Positions 1 through 13,774 of a DNA stretch of 64,000 bases are shown in pieces. The position numbers were made by a program, and so were the translations under genes. Position 1 is the stretch's first letter; each line of letters begins with the position of its first letter. This DNA is from Parasponia andersonii (taxonomy: Eukaryota; Streptophyta; Magnoliopsida; Rosales; Cannabaceae): contig JXTB01000002.1 of NCBI GenBank assembly GCA_002914805.1, positions 398,514 to 462,513 on the forward strand. The letters run 5' to 3'. Below the pieces are notes generated by a model. It made no database searches. It saw nothing but the letters and a program-made list of their open reading frames with translations, and had not been told where the DNA came from.

Positions 1-215
1 CCAATACCTAGGAAGAAAAAGGTTTGTATAACTCGACTACACTTAACTATAGCATAACATTAACATTATGACATCAAAAAGAAAGACAGGATGTCAACTT
101 CGCCTTGAGACTTTCCAAACGAAAAATTGCAAGATTTAAAATATAAGACTGTAAAAAATTACGATAGTCTTAAGCACAAGAGACAAGAAATTTTAAGAGA
201 AGATCTGGAACATAC

Positions 216-3200
216 GGTGTAGATGTTTTCAAGGAGCTCATTGAAGCGTGGATGATTTTTGAAAGGCTGGAAAACCTCCTGCCTGTGCATTATTGCATAT
301 ACGACCTGCACGTTGCATAAATCAAGGAACTCAGAAAACATAAAAGGTGACCATGTGAATTGCAAATTTATTGTGAGAATTGAATAGGGTTACTCTAAGA
401 CCATATAATGGTACCTCCGGATTTCGTGGCAAGGCATAAGTCAAAATTGCATTTAATATTTCAAGGACTAGTCTCAGAAAGTCTGTATATATATGCATCT
501 CCGTTGACTGCCAATAACAAAGATCCATCTTAGTAAACAAAAACAGACATCTTTAGGCAAACAAATGGAATAAGATTATATATTTTAAAAACCGTCATAG
601 CTACAGGATAATATGATCTACAGTCATCACCGTATCATCTGCAAGGCCATTTTCTTCTATTGAGTTTCCTTTTGCTAAATGCCAATTATTACCTCGTAGC
701 TCTGCCAATTTGTTATACCTATATTGGAAATCATGTCAAAATGCATATTTCAGTAAAATCACAGCAAACAGAATGTGATCTAGGATAAAAATTAAAACTA
801 TATAACTATTAAAGATTTATAAAAGACAAAGCTCATCTTCAGTACAGGACATACTTCCGTGAAAGCATATCGAAAAGGCTGACCAGTCTTTGGGATGCAT
901 ATGAACTCAAGCGATGAACATGAGGTGCCATGTTTGCTAAAGTTGCTAAACAAGTAGTATGGAGATAAACATCCTGTTACAATAACACAAGTGGAAACTG
1001 AAAATTAGAAAAAAGTAGCAAACACAAGTGGATTAATTCGGCAACATATCACAAAATCCAATCACACAAATTTTCAACTGCATTTTTTGAAACATCAAAA
1101 TCTATAATGGAAAAGATTCAATATACCAACAATTTATTAAGCTTATGGACATTTTTTTTTAATATGATACATATATGGGGACTTGAACCCTGGACCACTC
1201 TCACACACTCTCACCCTCCCAACCACTTGTTTTAACACAAGTAATATCAAATTGCATGGCACTAAATCTGACAACTGATAAAGAATTCATTGTGTTTTCA
1301 GACCTAAAATTACAAACCACACTAGGAGATGAATTCCTGTGGTAGTTTTTAAATTCTTTTAGGAGATGAATTGCAGTTGTAGTTATAAAATTCTTTTATC
1401 CTACTATTTCCACATCAGTTGATAGGTCTAGAATTCCTGTGGTAGTTTTTAAATTCTTTTATCCTGCTATTTCCATACAAGTTGATAGCTATATTAGTCT
1501 ACAAGCATAATGTGAAAATAAACCCCACCCCACTCGCCTTTACCACACCCTTGTGCATTTTAGACAACACACCAACTACTTTTCAAGGGAAGGGAAAAAA
1601 AAAAAAGGAAAAAAAAAAAAAAGAAAAAAGACTTCATCGGGTTTGAGTAGGGTTCAGAAAATATTAAAACTTGCGGAGACAGTGACTTTTAATCAGATAA
1701 GTTTCACTAGAGATAATTCCACCTAAAGACTACTGTGAAATGTCATAGCTAATTGACATCAATTCAAAGAAACTCTCATACCCTGATATCCATAACATGA
1801 CAAGTATAGAATCTCACAAGCATTATTTTAGTATAAAGTATAGAGCCGTTGTTGATTAAATCGAAATTTACATGATCAATCTGATGTATCACACTCATGA
1901 AGTTAAAAGAAATATGGCAGACTATATGAAAGATTGTTGATGTTTCAAGTCATACCCGCAGTTTTGACAGGTTATACTGCACAGTCCTTATCAAGATTAT
2001 TACCAACAAGGAACCAAGAGATGTCTGATGGAGGAGACGTTCTTTATACCAGGGAACATTAGGGAGTATCTGTCCATGCACAAAACTTATCAATATGATC
2101 CTTATCTAAATCAGGCATCAATAGGCAAAGAAACTCGTACCAATTTGTGAATGCTTGCATTAAAAGATGAATCTTGACTGAGCATGAGAAGTATAATCAA
2201 CAACATGTAAATTTGATTAGACGACCTCTTTGGAGCATTGTATAAAGCTTCCAGAAGGGGCATTAACTGTCAATTTCATACAGAAACCAATATCAGAATT
2301 AAATGCAGTAAAGTCAAGCCAGAGTAACCAGCTACATTCATAAAACTCGAGTATTAGGAGCAGGAAACATTAAAAAGTCACAAAATTTTTAAAACGTTCT
2401 GCTGTGAGAGAAATGTCAAATTCTTCGTTCATGAAGAATATAAGTTGCAGTTGCATACCAATGTATCCAAATCAGTCCGCACCAAGACATATTCCAGAAA
2501 GTCAGAGTTGCCTTGCAGTAAAGAGTAAAGCAACAGCACAGCAGCCTCATCTGCCAAGCATCTGCAAAGGCAAACCAATGAAACCAAGCTATCAAAACAG
2601 CAAGTAATCCGATAACCTAGAGATCATCTGAATTCACTCCACATTATTTCCAGGTAAGAAGGAAAAAAACACAAGGTTGACTTTGCACACCAAGCACTGC
2701 TAAAAATGAAAGGGAAAAACAAAAAATTCTGATTAATTATGTTTTACATTTAGATTTAGTAATTACTCAGAAAATATAATATATCCTTACGTTAATCTCT
2801 TGTCCAGGCTCCAGACATATTTAGCCAATCATAGGGTAATTTTAGGGGGTCATGCATAGCACATGAGGTAACAATTTTTCACAAGTCATTGTCAACCTTG
2901 CAATATTTTACTTCATTTCAGGAACGAGAAAAATGTAAGTGAAAAAGCGTATGCTAATCCAGTCAAAGATAAATATAAGTCGCAAAGAATCAGTAAGATT
3001 TCATTTACTTCTGCATGCTTGGTGTAACCTTCAAATTAATATAAAAGGAAAAGAAAAACTTACATTCCAAGAGTGTCAAAAAGAGAAGCAAAAGGTAACC
3101 TCAAAACTGGACCATTGTGCACAATTGCTTCAGTATCTAAACGATCAACTGCAAGCAAGGGTAGAAGACTCACCATTCATGAATTTTTCTTTTAGTTTGG

Positions 3201-6155
3201 AAAAAAAAAAAAAAAGGAAATGGATAATTGAGATAGATGGATATCATACATTCAACATCTGTTGCATTCACTAGGGCTTTGCAGAAAGGATTATCCGAAA
3301 AACACGTATTTTGTTTCAAATTGGAATCTGAAGCAGCAGTGTCATCACTTTGGTCTGTTATAAACTCATTCTCCACTACGCATTTACGATAATGAATAAG
3401 AATAAGTAGCACATGAAGACTGCAGTCTGCCAGTGGACTTCTTGAGCCTTCACCACTTGAACTGAGCAGATAATTGAATGGTAATAATACAATATTTGCT
3501 GCAAGCCAAACATTTATTATAACTAACAGAATCAGTTTACAAGCTTCAAAATAGTGCAAAATGTGAAAAATCTTCAACAGTGACAGACTTGGGATGATGG
3601 AAGATGATGGACTAGAGAAGAAAATTAAAATCATATTTTCCACTGAAATCACTTTTGTTTCCTTAGAGTACATATAAAATGGAGCAAAATTCTAATGTAG
3701 TCTCGCATTATGATATTAAATAGGCACCCAAAATCTACGTACCAGCTGCAGAACCCACTTTTTGTAGAACACCAGGTTGACTTCCCTCTGGAAATATAGA
3801 ATAAGGTGCAATGTTCAAGGGAGAGCGTGCAACGTAATTGAGTAGCAATTTGCGCACAGCCAAGATAACCAAAGAGCTTTCCTGAAGAATAAAGTAGTAA
3901 CGTAAGACACAATGAAAAGAAAAAATCTATGAAGTTGAATTGATACTAAAACCAAAATTTGCTTACAACCGGAGCCATTGCTGCATCAATGAAGGGGTTC
4001 ACATCTTTCAGTCCGGGAGATGGCCCAGAAAGAAGTTGAGTTGACATTGCAATCAGCATGAAGTTAAGCAGCTCCAAATGCAGGACGTATGTATCGGGAC
4101 TAGAGATAAGACAGAGACAGCATAGAATCAGGAAGGCGGTGGCCTTAATCACAACAGAAATAAACAAATGAATACTTCAGGACGTACCTTACATCTATTG
4201 AACCAATGAACCTAAGCACAGCATGCATAAGAAAATCCTCAATTGTTTGACCTGCAAAATAAGAATAACAATGACAAGAAGAAAACAGATGCTACAATGC
4301 ATTTCTAGAAGAATAGCAGAGAGGAAATTACAATAAAACCCAACTATTACAGGAAAGATGACATAAAGATAGAAGCAAGCCAATTCAGCAAGCACACACT
4401 AGGCAGCTTGTATCAGGTAGCAAGCTCAACTCAAATGTCTAGAAGTGATAACTAAATCATAAAGTGGTGCAATTTAATACAGGCTAAGGGGATGCCTGAG
4501 GAAAAAACAAGGAAGAAAGAATAAAAGAAACAGAGTGAAAAATATTATGTGATACAGCCAACCAGCTGTTACAATATGAGTAAATTACCTTGTGTAACAT
4601 CTGCTAGTGTTGGTTCACTTTCATCTAGGGAGAGATACAACTCCTCAATCTTGTTAGTTTTTGCATTTTCAACTAAGTACTTTAAAAAGATAGATGAGAT
4701 GTACAATGCATTTAGAGTTTTCCCATAAACAACAGATGGTGCACCAGGAGTTGAAAGAGACTCTTGCAAACACCACGCCAGATGGATTAGAATCTTTGCA
4801 AGGTGCCTGGTGTCATAGTTATTCCGTGCTGCACAAAGAGAATGTGAAACTAAGAAGCAGAAAAAAATAAAATAGAAAAATAAAATGAGCAAGTCATAGC
4901 TATATAAAGCGATTTCTAGTATGATAAAATACAGAACACTGTAGAGTCATTCCACCGTGGAAGCGTAAAGTTCTGCCCGAATCAAAATTATCAAACACAA
5001 ATAGAATTTTGATTCTTATGGGAGCTTTTGGGCTCTTCTGTCTGGCAACAGCATTAACGTTAATGAAGATTCAGCATTGATCCCAATAAATCATTACATT
5101 TGAAGTGTTTCACAAGAAATTCTATTCTCAGATTCCAGATTGCTAAAATTTCCACCAGCACTTAATTTCCGTAATGCAGTTGTGTTTCTTCGACATAAAA
5201 GTCTTGATTGAAAAGCTTGAGTGAAGTATGCACCATACATCGGCTGAGGATTCACGTTCCCCTAAAGTTCTTCGTGAGTATCCAACCGAAAAAAAATGTT
5301 CAAGAAAGTTTAGGGGAATATCTGCAAATCCTCCAATGAAAAATGGTGTCTTCATCCAAATATTGAATAGCATCTATTAATTCCAACAGTTTTGTTTACA
5401 ACTTATAACTCTTTTCATTTCCAAAGTAGACAATAAATTCCGCAATGGAGATGGAAATCTATTTTGTTTGGTAGTTGCCTCGTGCTGCCTAGGAAAGAAC
5501 TTCAAACTTGTAAGACGCACTCTAATTGCAAAGCTACTATGTCTACATTATTACCAAAAGCAAAGCTCCTAAGATTCAATCTTTGGCCGCAATACCATAC
5601 GTTTGAAAGAACTATGGCCATAACTCATTCTACTGAATTTAAACACCAACTAATACAAAATGCTAGTCCAGTTCTCAAATTCCATCACACATTAGAGAAA
5701 CTTTTAGCCTCTATAAATTTAGTGTATACAATATCCAACACGACTTTATAATCAAGTAAAGAGTTATTCATTACAAAAGACTATTTTCTTCGGCATATCG
5801 TAATCGCAACCCGAAATTCAGACTCCTAATTCATTCAACTACACAAATAAACACTCCAAAATGTGAAAATTTATCGAGATCACGCAACATGATCAAACAA
5901 AACAAAGAACAGATAGATAGATAGATAGATAGATAGATATAGATAGAGAGGTAATCGAAACGAACCGAAAAGCTCGCAAGCTTGGCGAACACGGTGAGGC
6001 GGCCATTGAAGATTGAGAGGAAGCTCGAGCAATTTCTGCCAGAAATCGGAGGAGACAGGGAAGGACTTCTCCCCGACGAAGGTAGCGATCAGGTACTCCG
6101 CCGTGTCCTGTGGCCGCGCCCCGCTCCATCGCGGGGTAGAAGGCACGGCCCCCAT
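216..6155 (-). CDS. DYM: Dymeclin (DYM) gene, C-terminus off window
   Basis: Dymeclin is a peripheral Golgi-associated protein, needed in animals for Golgi organisation and secretory traffic; the plant role is inferred. Fourteen coding exons read in phase: 5966-6155, 4589-4828, 4188-4251, 3967-4099, 3743-3881, 3250-3498, 3064-3148, 2459-2561, 2141-2266, 1956-2069, 855-973, 631-718, 415-507 and 216-305. Together they give 611 codons. The protein starts [21 protein letters not shown], the typical plant dymeclin N-terminus, chosen because upstream codons in the frame do not fit the family. Later blocks include [56 protein letters not shown] and [20 protein letters not shown]. Plant dymeclins have roughly 720 residues, so one or more exons lie left of position 1. 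No stop codon or frameshift is seen. A GATA microsatellite lies just inside the first donor and a SINE-like fragment lies in the intron between 974 and 1955. Confidence 0.93.
1152..1234 (-). mobile_element. tRNA-derived SINE-like fragment in a dymeclin intron
   Basis: Read on the minus strand, an A-box-like stretch (CAAGTGGTTGGGAGG, near 1228) is followed about 35 bases later by GGTTCAAGTCC (plus 1179-1189), a near match to the B box of a polymerase III promoter. A short tail then ends in nine A residues. This order is typical of short plant SINE heads. No cloverleaf can be folded, so it is not a tRNA gene. Target duplications were not found. Confidence 0.4.
1322..1485. repeat. Imperfect local direct repeats in a dymeclin intron
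   Basis: The string attcctgtggtagtttttaa occurs near 1333 and again near 1431. A diverged third version (gaattgcagttgtagtt) lies near 1369. Each is followed by aattcttttatcct-type sequence. These look like short local duplications with no coding content. Confidence 0.6.
5911..5952. repeat. GATA microsatellite beside dymeclin donor 1
   Basis: About eight gata units begin in the first intron roughly 15-50 bases downstream, in transcript sense, of the exon 1 donor at 5965. Length variation here would lie very near the splice donor. Confidence 0.9.
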
Positions 6156-6421
6156 TGGTGGTTGAGGCGACTCGACTAGGTCAATGCGGTGAGTCGACTT
6201 TGATCGGAGCGCCCGAGTCGAAGGATCTAACGACAAGTCGCTCGCTCGCGGTTGATTATTCACGTTAATGGCATTACATTAGAGAAAAGAAAAGAAGAAG
6301 AAAAACAAAAAAAAAAAAAAGATAGAGAGAGAGATCGGTAAGGCTGGATCGGATGGCTTCAATGGAGATTGAAAATGAAGCTAAGCTCGTGAAACACACA
6401 CCTATGGCTATGGAGATATAT

Positions 6422-6454
<33 letters not shown>

Positions 6455-9400
6455 GGGACAAAAGGAGCTTCTCCGAGAAGGTTTTTGGAGAGAACTTTGA
6501 GAGAGAGAGTAATGACATAGTTAAGAGTATTTTTTTTTGGGGGGGGTTTTGGAACCAATAATACGTCACTACTAAGTTTTCTTGACCATTTTGTCCTCTT
6601 CCTTCTTCAAAGTCTTGGGTGTTTTTATGTTTGAAAGTCTTGTTACACCTTAAAGACTGACTTTGATACATCAATAGTTTTTTTGAGGGGGGATACATTA
6701 ATACTTTTGTGAAGAGTCCATTTTTCATTTTGTATAAATCTCATAGATTGTTAAATTAGAAGGTTTTGTTATATTAAAATAAAACATATGATTTTAGGTC
6801 GGCTAGTGTTTTCAAAAGGTGATTTTTTTGTTTTTAACGAAGTTCAGCAAAATACAAAGTTTCTATAATAATTTTCAGACTCATTTATAAAGTGATTTTT
6901 TTTTGGGGGGGCGTGGGTATTTAGGAGAGTGAAAATTTATAGTCAGGTCTCTCTACTTCAAAAAATATGATTACTACTAGACTATTATCACTAGACTATG
7001 CATGTCACGACTAATTATTAAGCTTTTTGCTTAAGAGAATCAATTTTGTATTTTTGAAAAAATAATAAAACAAAAGAACAAACAAATAACACATATTAAG
7101 TAATTGAGTTGATGAAGGAAATTAGGAGTGTGATTAAGCCAAGGCGTTTTTAGTCTTTGGACAAGTTCGGAAGGTGGAGTTTCTCTATTAAGTGTAGCTT
7201 TCTTGTCATTTTGCAAACTTATTTGACTCTTCTCTTCCTCACCAAAATGGCATAAATCAATATGTAAGCTGAAGTAAATAGCAAAATGGCAAATGGCGTA
7301 ACAAATAAGTACATGAAAAGTTCTAAAGTATCAACAATAAAAACTTCATCCCAAATCGAGGACAATCCTCTAAATAGGACCCCAAAAGAAATTCCTTTTA
7401 AAAAGGCAACCAGCAATTAATGCCACACGCGCTGTCACGCGTTTTTGGATCGGGTGCTCCGAGTCTTACTAAAACTTAACGTGCATCATGGATTTCATCA
7501 TCCTTGACTTTCGAGTTTTGAGTTTTAAGATTCTAATTTACTAAAACCCTTCTTGACGAGGTTTATTGGATTAAACGTATTGCTAATGAAAAATGGGTTT
7601 TATAGTAAGCATTTAGTTTTTTTTTTTTTTTTTTGGTGGAGTAAGCATTGTAGTATTGTAGTATCTTTATTTGATGGTAAATGAAGCCAATAGTTTTTAG
7701 TTTTTGGTCAATGATCTTTGATTAGGCCGTTTGAGTTCTAATTACGTGTATGCGTCTGCACTTGAGGTTATGGTGGAATTTCATTGAAGGCCAAAGGTGT
7801 TGCCTATTGATTGAATGGCTAGTTCTTCTGGTTTAGAGAATATGGAATCGATGGTTCAGATAAGGCTTAAGAGTATTTAAGATTTTAATGGACGGTAGAG
7901 ATCTAGAGGGGAACAATGATTTGTGTATAGTAGCATAGAGTAGTATTCCAAAAATGGATAAAGGTGAAAGTTGGGCTGTCGGTGGATTTAGATAAGGCTT
8001 GGAGCCGAGTTAATTTTAAGGTCCATTTTTTTGGCTTTTATAGGGCTTGTTTGGGATTTGGTAGTATTGCAATCAATCATATAATCTTGACTTTCAAATT
8101 TCGAATTTTGGGGAATTACGACCTACTACCCACACAAAAAATAACCAAAAAAAAATAAATCATGACCGACAATAGAAAATTAGAAATATATATCGTGAAA
8201 AATAAATCATATTTTGATATTGTCTCAGGCACAAAAAAGAAAAAAAAAAAAGCATATCTTGATATTGAAAATAAAATCCTTTGTTGGGTTGGGGAGCTGA
8301 CAATAATATGACAAAGTATTGGAAACCCTTCTGTTGCAGGTAAAAAAGAAAATAAATGAGAATAAGAAAGCTTCAAATTGGTTTGGGTTTTTAAAACCTA
8401 GGTGCTTACATAGATTTAGGTTTAAGCAGTTTCCTAACTTCAAAAGTTTGTGATCAAAGAAATGAACCAGTCATTATCCTTGATGACAAAGCAAGTCAGC
8501 TATAGATAGAATGAGTAATAATTGTGATTTTAGGCTTCTTAGCATTTAGGGAAATGCAATGAGTGCTCATGGTTCTAACATTAATTTTGTATTTTATCCA
8601 TTTTCTGCTAGATATGTTATTGATTGGCAATTAGCACTACTTTTCATAATAATTGATCTAATGCTGGGCATAGTTAGATGGTTTTATTTTTTATTTTTGA
8701 AAAAAAAAAAAAAGAGTTTAAAATAATAGAGCAATTGTGTTTGTGATCCAATAACTTCTACTTTGAGTACATAAAATTAAGGAAGTGACCTGACAAACAA
8801 CTTCAGAAACTTGTGAAGTTGAAGATTATTATTGGCTTTTCATCAATAAAAAAAGTGCTAGATTTCATCTAAACTAAATAGGGCTGCAAAAAATCACAAA
8901 TCTCCCAAAAGAAGTTGCTAGCTGATCCAGAAGGCAGAAACCCCTTTTAGATCAAACAGTTGGACCTATTCGAACTGAGCTCAAACGGTTAAGTTGGACT
9001 TAAATTGTTTAAGGACAAGTTGTCTGCTGTCTACGCTTGCTGAGTCAATAATCATGATTGTCTTTTTTGAAAAGCCCATTGACTCTCCTATGATTATTAA
9101 CCAAGATTTTCTTCAGCCATTCATAAAATGTCTTAGGCGAACCAATGTTAAGCTGAATCATCTAATCACGACACACAGCGTGTTTTATTTCTACTGAGAG
9201 AACTTCTTATAACAACAAAATGTCTTTAGTAGCAAATTATCAATGACCTTCTAAGGAGCGTTAATCGGCTGAAATTTTGAATATACGCACTTAGTGGCTA
9301 ATCATCAAATATAATTGGTACTTTTAGGGCACATTTACTGTTGTAAATAATAAGCAATATATAAGGTTATATATATAAACGTTTATAATAAATTTTAAAA

Positions 9401-10204
9401 TTAAAATTAAAATTGCCAAAACTTTGTTCCAACAAAGCGTGCTATGAAGTTGGATTAGTCCATGGATAAAGAAATCATGTAAAAGTAGTAATGACGTTAA
9501 CAGTCGAGACCTGTGCATTATACAGTTTTCTTAAAATTAATTCGTCCCCTCTACCAGAGTATTTGAAGACTATAGTAATATTAGTCTCTTAAGATGCAAC
9601 AACGATGAGTAGCAAAGACAAACACTTAACTTCTGCTCAACTAAATTGGAATGCTCTAAACTCTATCATACTTAAACTTTAGTTATGAACTTCCTAATAC
9701 TCGAAGAGCTAAACTTAGAAACTAAAAATACAAGAACACAAGAAGTACCAGAGAGAGGACACTAGAAAGAATAAGAGGAGATTTCGGATTTTTGGTGTGT
9801 GGATTGAAAAGGAGGAACTCTTCTTTTATAGTCACTCAAATAGGAGGTTATATCTATGTTCTTAATGGACATAATGTTCGTAAAGCCAAGCATGAAAAAA
9901 AAAGACAATAACAAAAGGTTGGACTTATAATAGTCCAAAATTTGGCCCAACATTCGTGTTTGCAGGAGCGGAAGCATACTAGCCTATACAAATCAGACTT
10001 AAACCTAACGATTAATTTGTATCCCCACGCGCATGCCTGATAGTCAAGCTTACCACCAAAAGTTTTTCATTTCGAAATTATAACAACTCATTATCCCTAT
10101 TAACAAGATATCATTCGAACACTGGAAGGTAATTGTGAGCAAAAACTCAGAGAATATCGTGAGATAAGTGAAGAGCAATTTTCCATCACTTTCCTTGAAT
10201 CCTC
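6156..10204. other. Dymeclin upstream region and gene-free spacer
   Basis: The first few hundred bases upstream of the dymeclin ATG include a GA/CT run at 6423-6455, probably in the 5' leader. Beyond about 6.6 kb the sequence is AT-rich with homopolymer runs. ORFs here, including a hydrophobic one at 7219-7416, match no family I recognise and lack gene context. I see no gene. Confidence 0.6.
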
Positions 10205-10620
10205 GTCCAAGATGGATCGGAATTTTCACTAATGCTATATTTATTAATGGTAGAGGAGCTACAGGAGCTGTGATTTAGAATGAGGCAAATCAAATAATCA
10301 ATCTCTCGACTATTTGCTTTTCATCGGATTCTCCGTTTGAGGCAAAATTGCGGACTTTGAATTTGGTCGTGGAGTCATGTCCTCTACTTAACTCTTCTCA
10401 TATAGAAATATACTCTGATTGTCGTACAGGTGTTAATGCCACCTCTGACCTCTTGCCCCTAAATTGGAATCTTTTGCATCTATATCTTTCTATTATTAAG
10501 TCTTTGCTTGTTAACTCGGGTATCAGGATATTGTGGATTCACAAAAAACAAGTTTGCTTATGTTATGGCATCTTGGGCTTTACCCTGGAATAAGACTGGT
10601 TCTATAATTAGTTTATTGGA
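10205..10620 (+). pseudogene. Relic of a LINE-type RNase H-like (RVT_3) domain
   Basis: Conceptual translation from about 10210 gives RWIGIFTNAIFINGRGATGAV, then a stop, then SSDSPFEAKLRTLNLVVESC, HIEIYSDCRTGVNATSD and, in a shifted frame, FAYVMASWALPWNKTGSI. The order (an altered strand-1 aspartate region with G.GATG, an S..EA helix, an IYSD-C motif and a final .A..ASWAL block) follows the RNase H-like domain at the end of many plant LINE ORF2 proteins. One stop codon and at least one frameshift mean it is not functional. No flanking reverse transcriptase was seen. Confidence 0.6.
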
Positions 10621-10629
10621 GGTTGCCCG

Positions 10630-12826
10630 TCGTGACCAAAATCCCGGCCAAATGACAGATTAAGAATTTCACGTGTGGAAATTCGAAAGTTATTTTCTAA
10701 AATTTATAAAAATAATTTTAAAAATAAAATTCTCACAATTTTATTATTAATATTAGATGTAGATCATTAATGAAATTTGTTAAAACAAACCAAATATTAT
10801 TATCAATAGTTTCACAATCCAGTACACTAATTATACAAACTGAGTTTGTAAAGCGGGTCTTAAGTATTGATACATGCCAATTTAAATAAACCGAAATATT
10901 TACATCGCTATCAATTTTTAGTAAGGTAAGTAACTCTTTACTACTTTGTTCCTGAGTCTCTAAAATCATATTGAGCACCACCTAAGAGGAAAAAAATAAA
11001 GGATGAGCATTCACATGCTTAGTAAGTACCCAATTACTTTTTGGATGGATGCATTTTCTCAAACTTGCATGGTTAGTATCTTTAAATCCATTTATAAAAC
11101 AAATTTAGAAATCATTGGTATCCAGAATAATTATATATTCCAAACTAAATCCAAAACCACATTATTGTATATATTATATATCAACAAGTAAATAAGTGAG
11201 CTCTCATCCTCCTATCACGGCTTTGTAATACCTCTATAGCAAAAGAACCAAGCATCTTGATACTGCCCATAAGCGTATCAGATAAAACTTGCACAGGGGC
11301 CTAAGTCTCTCAGCTAGCACTGCAGCAACTCGCCAGCGATCTAAAATATCGCAATGCTATAATAAAACTCAAGTGTGTGATTCTATGGTATGTACAATGT
11401 GTAAGAGTTCACTGTAACCATGCATCCAATAATCAAATCATGCTTTAAAATTCTGGCTTGACATTATTCTAGGATTTACTGTATATGGGCAGCATATTGC
11501 TATTTACCCCATAATCACACTATAAAAATATGTACAAAAATCTATACAATCCAATCCTAGTATAATCTTTCAACTTTTAACAATTAATTAAACTATCGTA
11601 CAATCACGATTTTTCATATATAGCTTTTAATGTAATTAAAATTCAAAACAGATATAAAATCAAGTAATTGAATCCTTACCTCAATATGGTAGTAATAACA
11701 GGCTAATGACACTCAAAGTATCCCCTATTAGTCACTCGAGTGTTTGAACAACAATTTTCAGTTCTTGGTAAGTCCATTTGAAAATGTAACTTTTCCATTA
11801 GAGCCTCAAATAGAGAAACAAAGGTTACCATTAAATTCAGAGTACTCAAAAATACAGGATTTGATATATACATTGTCAAAAACGAATCTCGTTACAGGAC
11901 CGATCCGTGACAAACGGTTTAGTTTTGAGCCACAAAATTTCAATCTTTGTTTCACTTTGAAACATAATGTTATTTTATATCAAAATTCATCTCTCGGCCT
12001 CGATGAGTCCAAATTCGAAGTCAAAATTCAGTTTCGAGGTATCAAGCATTAATTAAGCTCAAAAATTCAAAAATTACGTAAATACCACTTTTGTGAATAT
12101 TTAGAAAAATGTCCTTTTTTTCTAATTAAAATTTACCACACTTTCGATTACCATTTTTACTTCTACTAACTGTAATTATTCATAACTTTTAACTCTTTTT
12201 ATCGTATATATTTATCTCTGGTAATTAAATTACTTAATTAAAATAATTACGTAAATATTACTTTTTACAAAGTTGGTAAAAACGGTAAAAGTGGTGAAAA
12301 TCTTACCAGAGATGAATTTAACCGAGCAACCACTTGAAGGTAATGAACGACAACGAGAGAAGTCTCCATATGCCGGCAGTGAGATGACTGGAGATCAGAC
12401 GGCTCTCCGGTGGCCAGAAAATTGAAACTCATGCATGATTTTCAGCGGCCAGTTGCGGCGACGTCCAACTACCAAACACAACGAAACCAGTGGCGTTGGC
12501 TTCGTCGGAGAGAGCTCTCTCACGTGGACCAGTGTGTGAACGGTGGTGCACCGGTGACAATACTAGGCAGATCAGAAGTTTTTCTTTCTATCTTTTGGGT
12601 CATCTATTGTGAAAAAAAGAGAGTTTAAAGGCTCTTATATGCAATTTTAAACACTACAGCACCTAATTTTTAAATTCTAGATATTTTTATTGAAAATCTA
12701 AAATTACAACAATGCCATTAGTTATTAAATGTCCAAATTGCCCTTATTAATTCTTAAATTTTACATTGCCCTCTTTGTGGCAACTACTTTAATTTCTGAT
12801 TAATAATAAAATTTTATTTCTAAAGA
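10630..12826 (+). repeat. ~2.2-kb dispersed repeat, copy 1 (probable solo LTR)
   Basis: This block aligns by eye over its whole length with 13775-15940 in the same orientation, at an estimated 75-80% identity. It starts near gtgaccaaaatcccgg and ends after an AT-rich stretch that follows a GC-rich block (12350-12640). The related copy starts with tatcacaacccaaac, which resembles the TGTCACGACCC opening of many plant LTRs. No reverse transcriptase, integrase or primer binding site is present, so an old solo LTR is the best guess. A 102-codon ORF at 11744-12052 is not kept open in the other copy. Confidence 0.6.
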
Positions 12827-13774
12827 AAAATAAAAGCTTACGACCATCTCAAAACATGAGCCTATATATGCTATTAGGATCAAGCTTCTCCCACTAATAT
12901 GAGATTTATACCTTTTTCTTTTATTTTTCCAATTCTAATAGTACACTCTTGAATAATAATTTCTCATTCATTTGTGTACCATTTTAAATGTGTAAATATG
13001 AAAAATCGATGTTCTCGCAAAAGAAAACAAGAATTCATCATGACTTTCTATTAATAAGATATGGGTCCCACTCAATCTCTAGCTACAAAATAATTCATAA
13101 AAATGAGAGTTATAATATGTTTGGACTTTACAATATACTTGAGCTTCCAAGCTCAATAACTATAGTTATTGTTGGATTTACTTGGAGGATAAATGAACAT
13201 GAGTAAAAGAAATGAGAAAGAGAATTATAATTTATGTTAATTTAATTGTATACTTCACTTTCATAAATTGAAATAAGAATTATTAAGAATTCCATTAATG
13301 TAATGTTTATTTAAAAAGAATAGTAATGTAACGCGTTTAAGTTACTAAACTACCTTTATACGTAAATATATAATGATAACGTGTTTTTTATTTAGACAAA
13401 ATAATCTACAAGAATTTGATAGTAAAAGAAATGATAAATGAGTCATCACGGCTAATTATTAGAATTAATTTATTTAATTAGTATGGAGAATTGTTGGCAT
13501 GGGAATGAGAACCTTTTATATTCACATGTCCCTTATGAGTTTTGCATTTTTTGACCGTTGGGAATGTGAAATTCTAGGAATTGAGTTAGTCATGATTTAA
13601 GTAGTACAAAATCCACCAAATATGTGATTTTCACATTAACTTTCATTGAATTTGTGGGCCCCATAATAAAAGCACAATCTTTTAACTCTATCCTTTTCTT
13701 TTCCTTCCAAATTCTCGTCCTATGCGCAAACACATTTTTCTAACATTCCAAAAAAACTTAAAAAAAGATTTTAA
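12827..13774. other. AT-rich spacer between the two repeat copies
   Basis: There is no gene-like ORF and no primer binding site next to the end of copy 1. The two copies are therefore unlikely to be the LTRs of one short element, although this cannot be excluded. Confidence 0.5.

Noticed and set aside
1170..1235. tRNA gene
   Set aside because: Only box-like motifs are present; acceptor and anticodon stems cannot be formed.
3170..3673. 167-codon ORF as an independent gene
   Set aside because: It is dymeclin exon 6 (3250-3498) read through both flanking introns.
5880..6263. Dymeclin start at the upstream ATG at 6263
   Set aside because: The extra 36 residues are not seen in dymeclins as I recall them; the ATG at 6155 gives the conserved MGAVPSTP start.
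7219..7416. 65-codon hydrophobic ORF
   Set aside because: Isolated in AT-rich spacer, no family resemblance, no splice or leader context.
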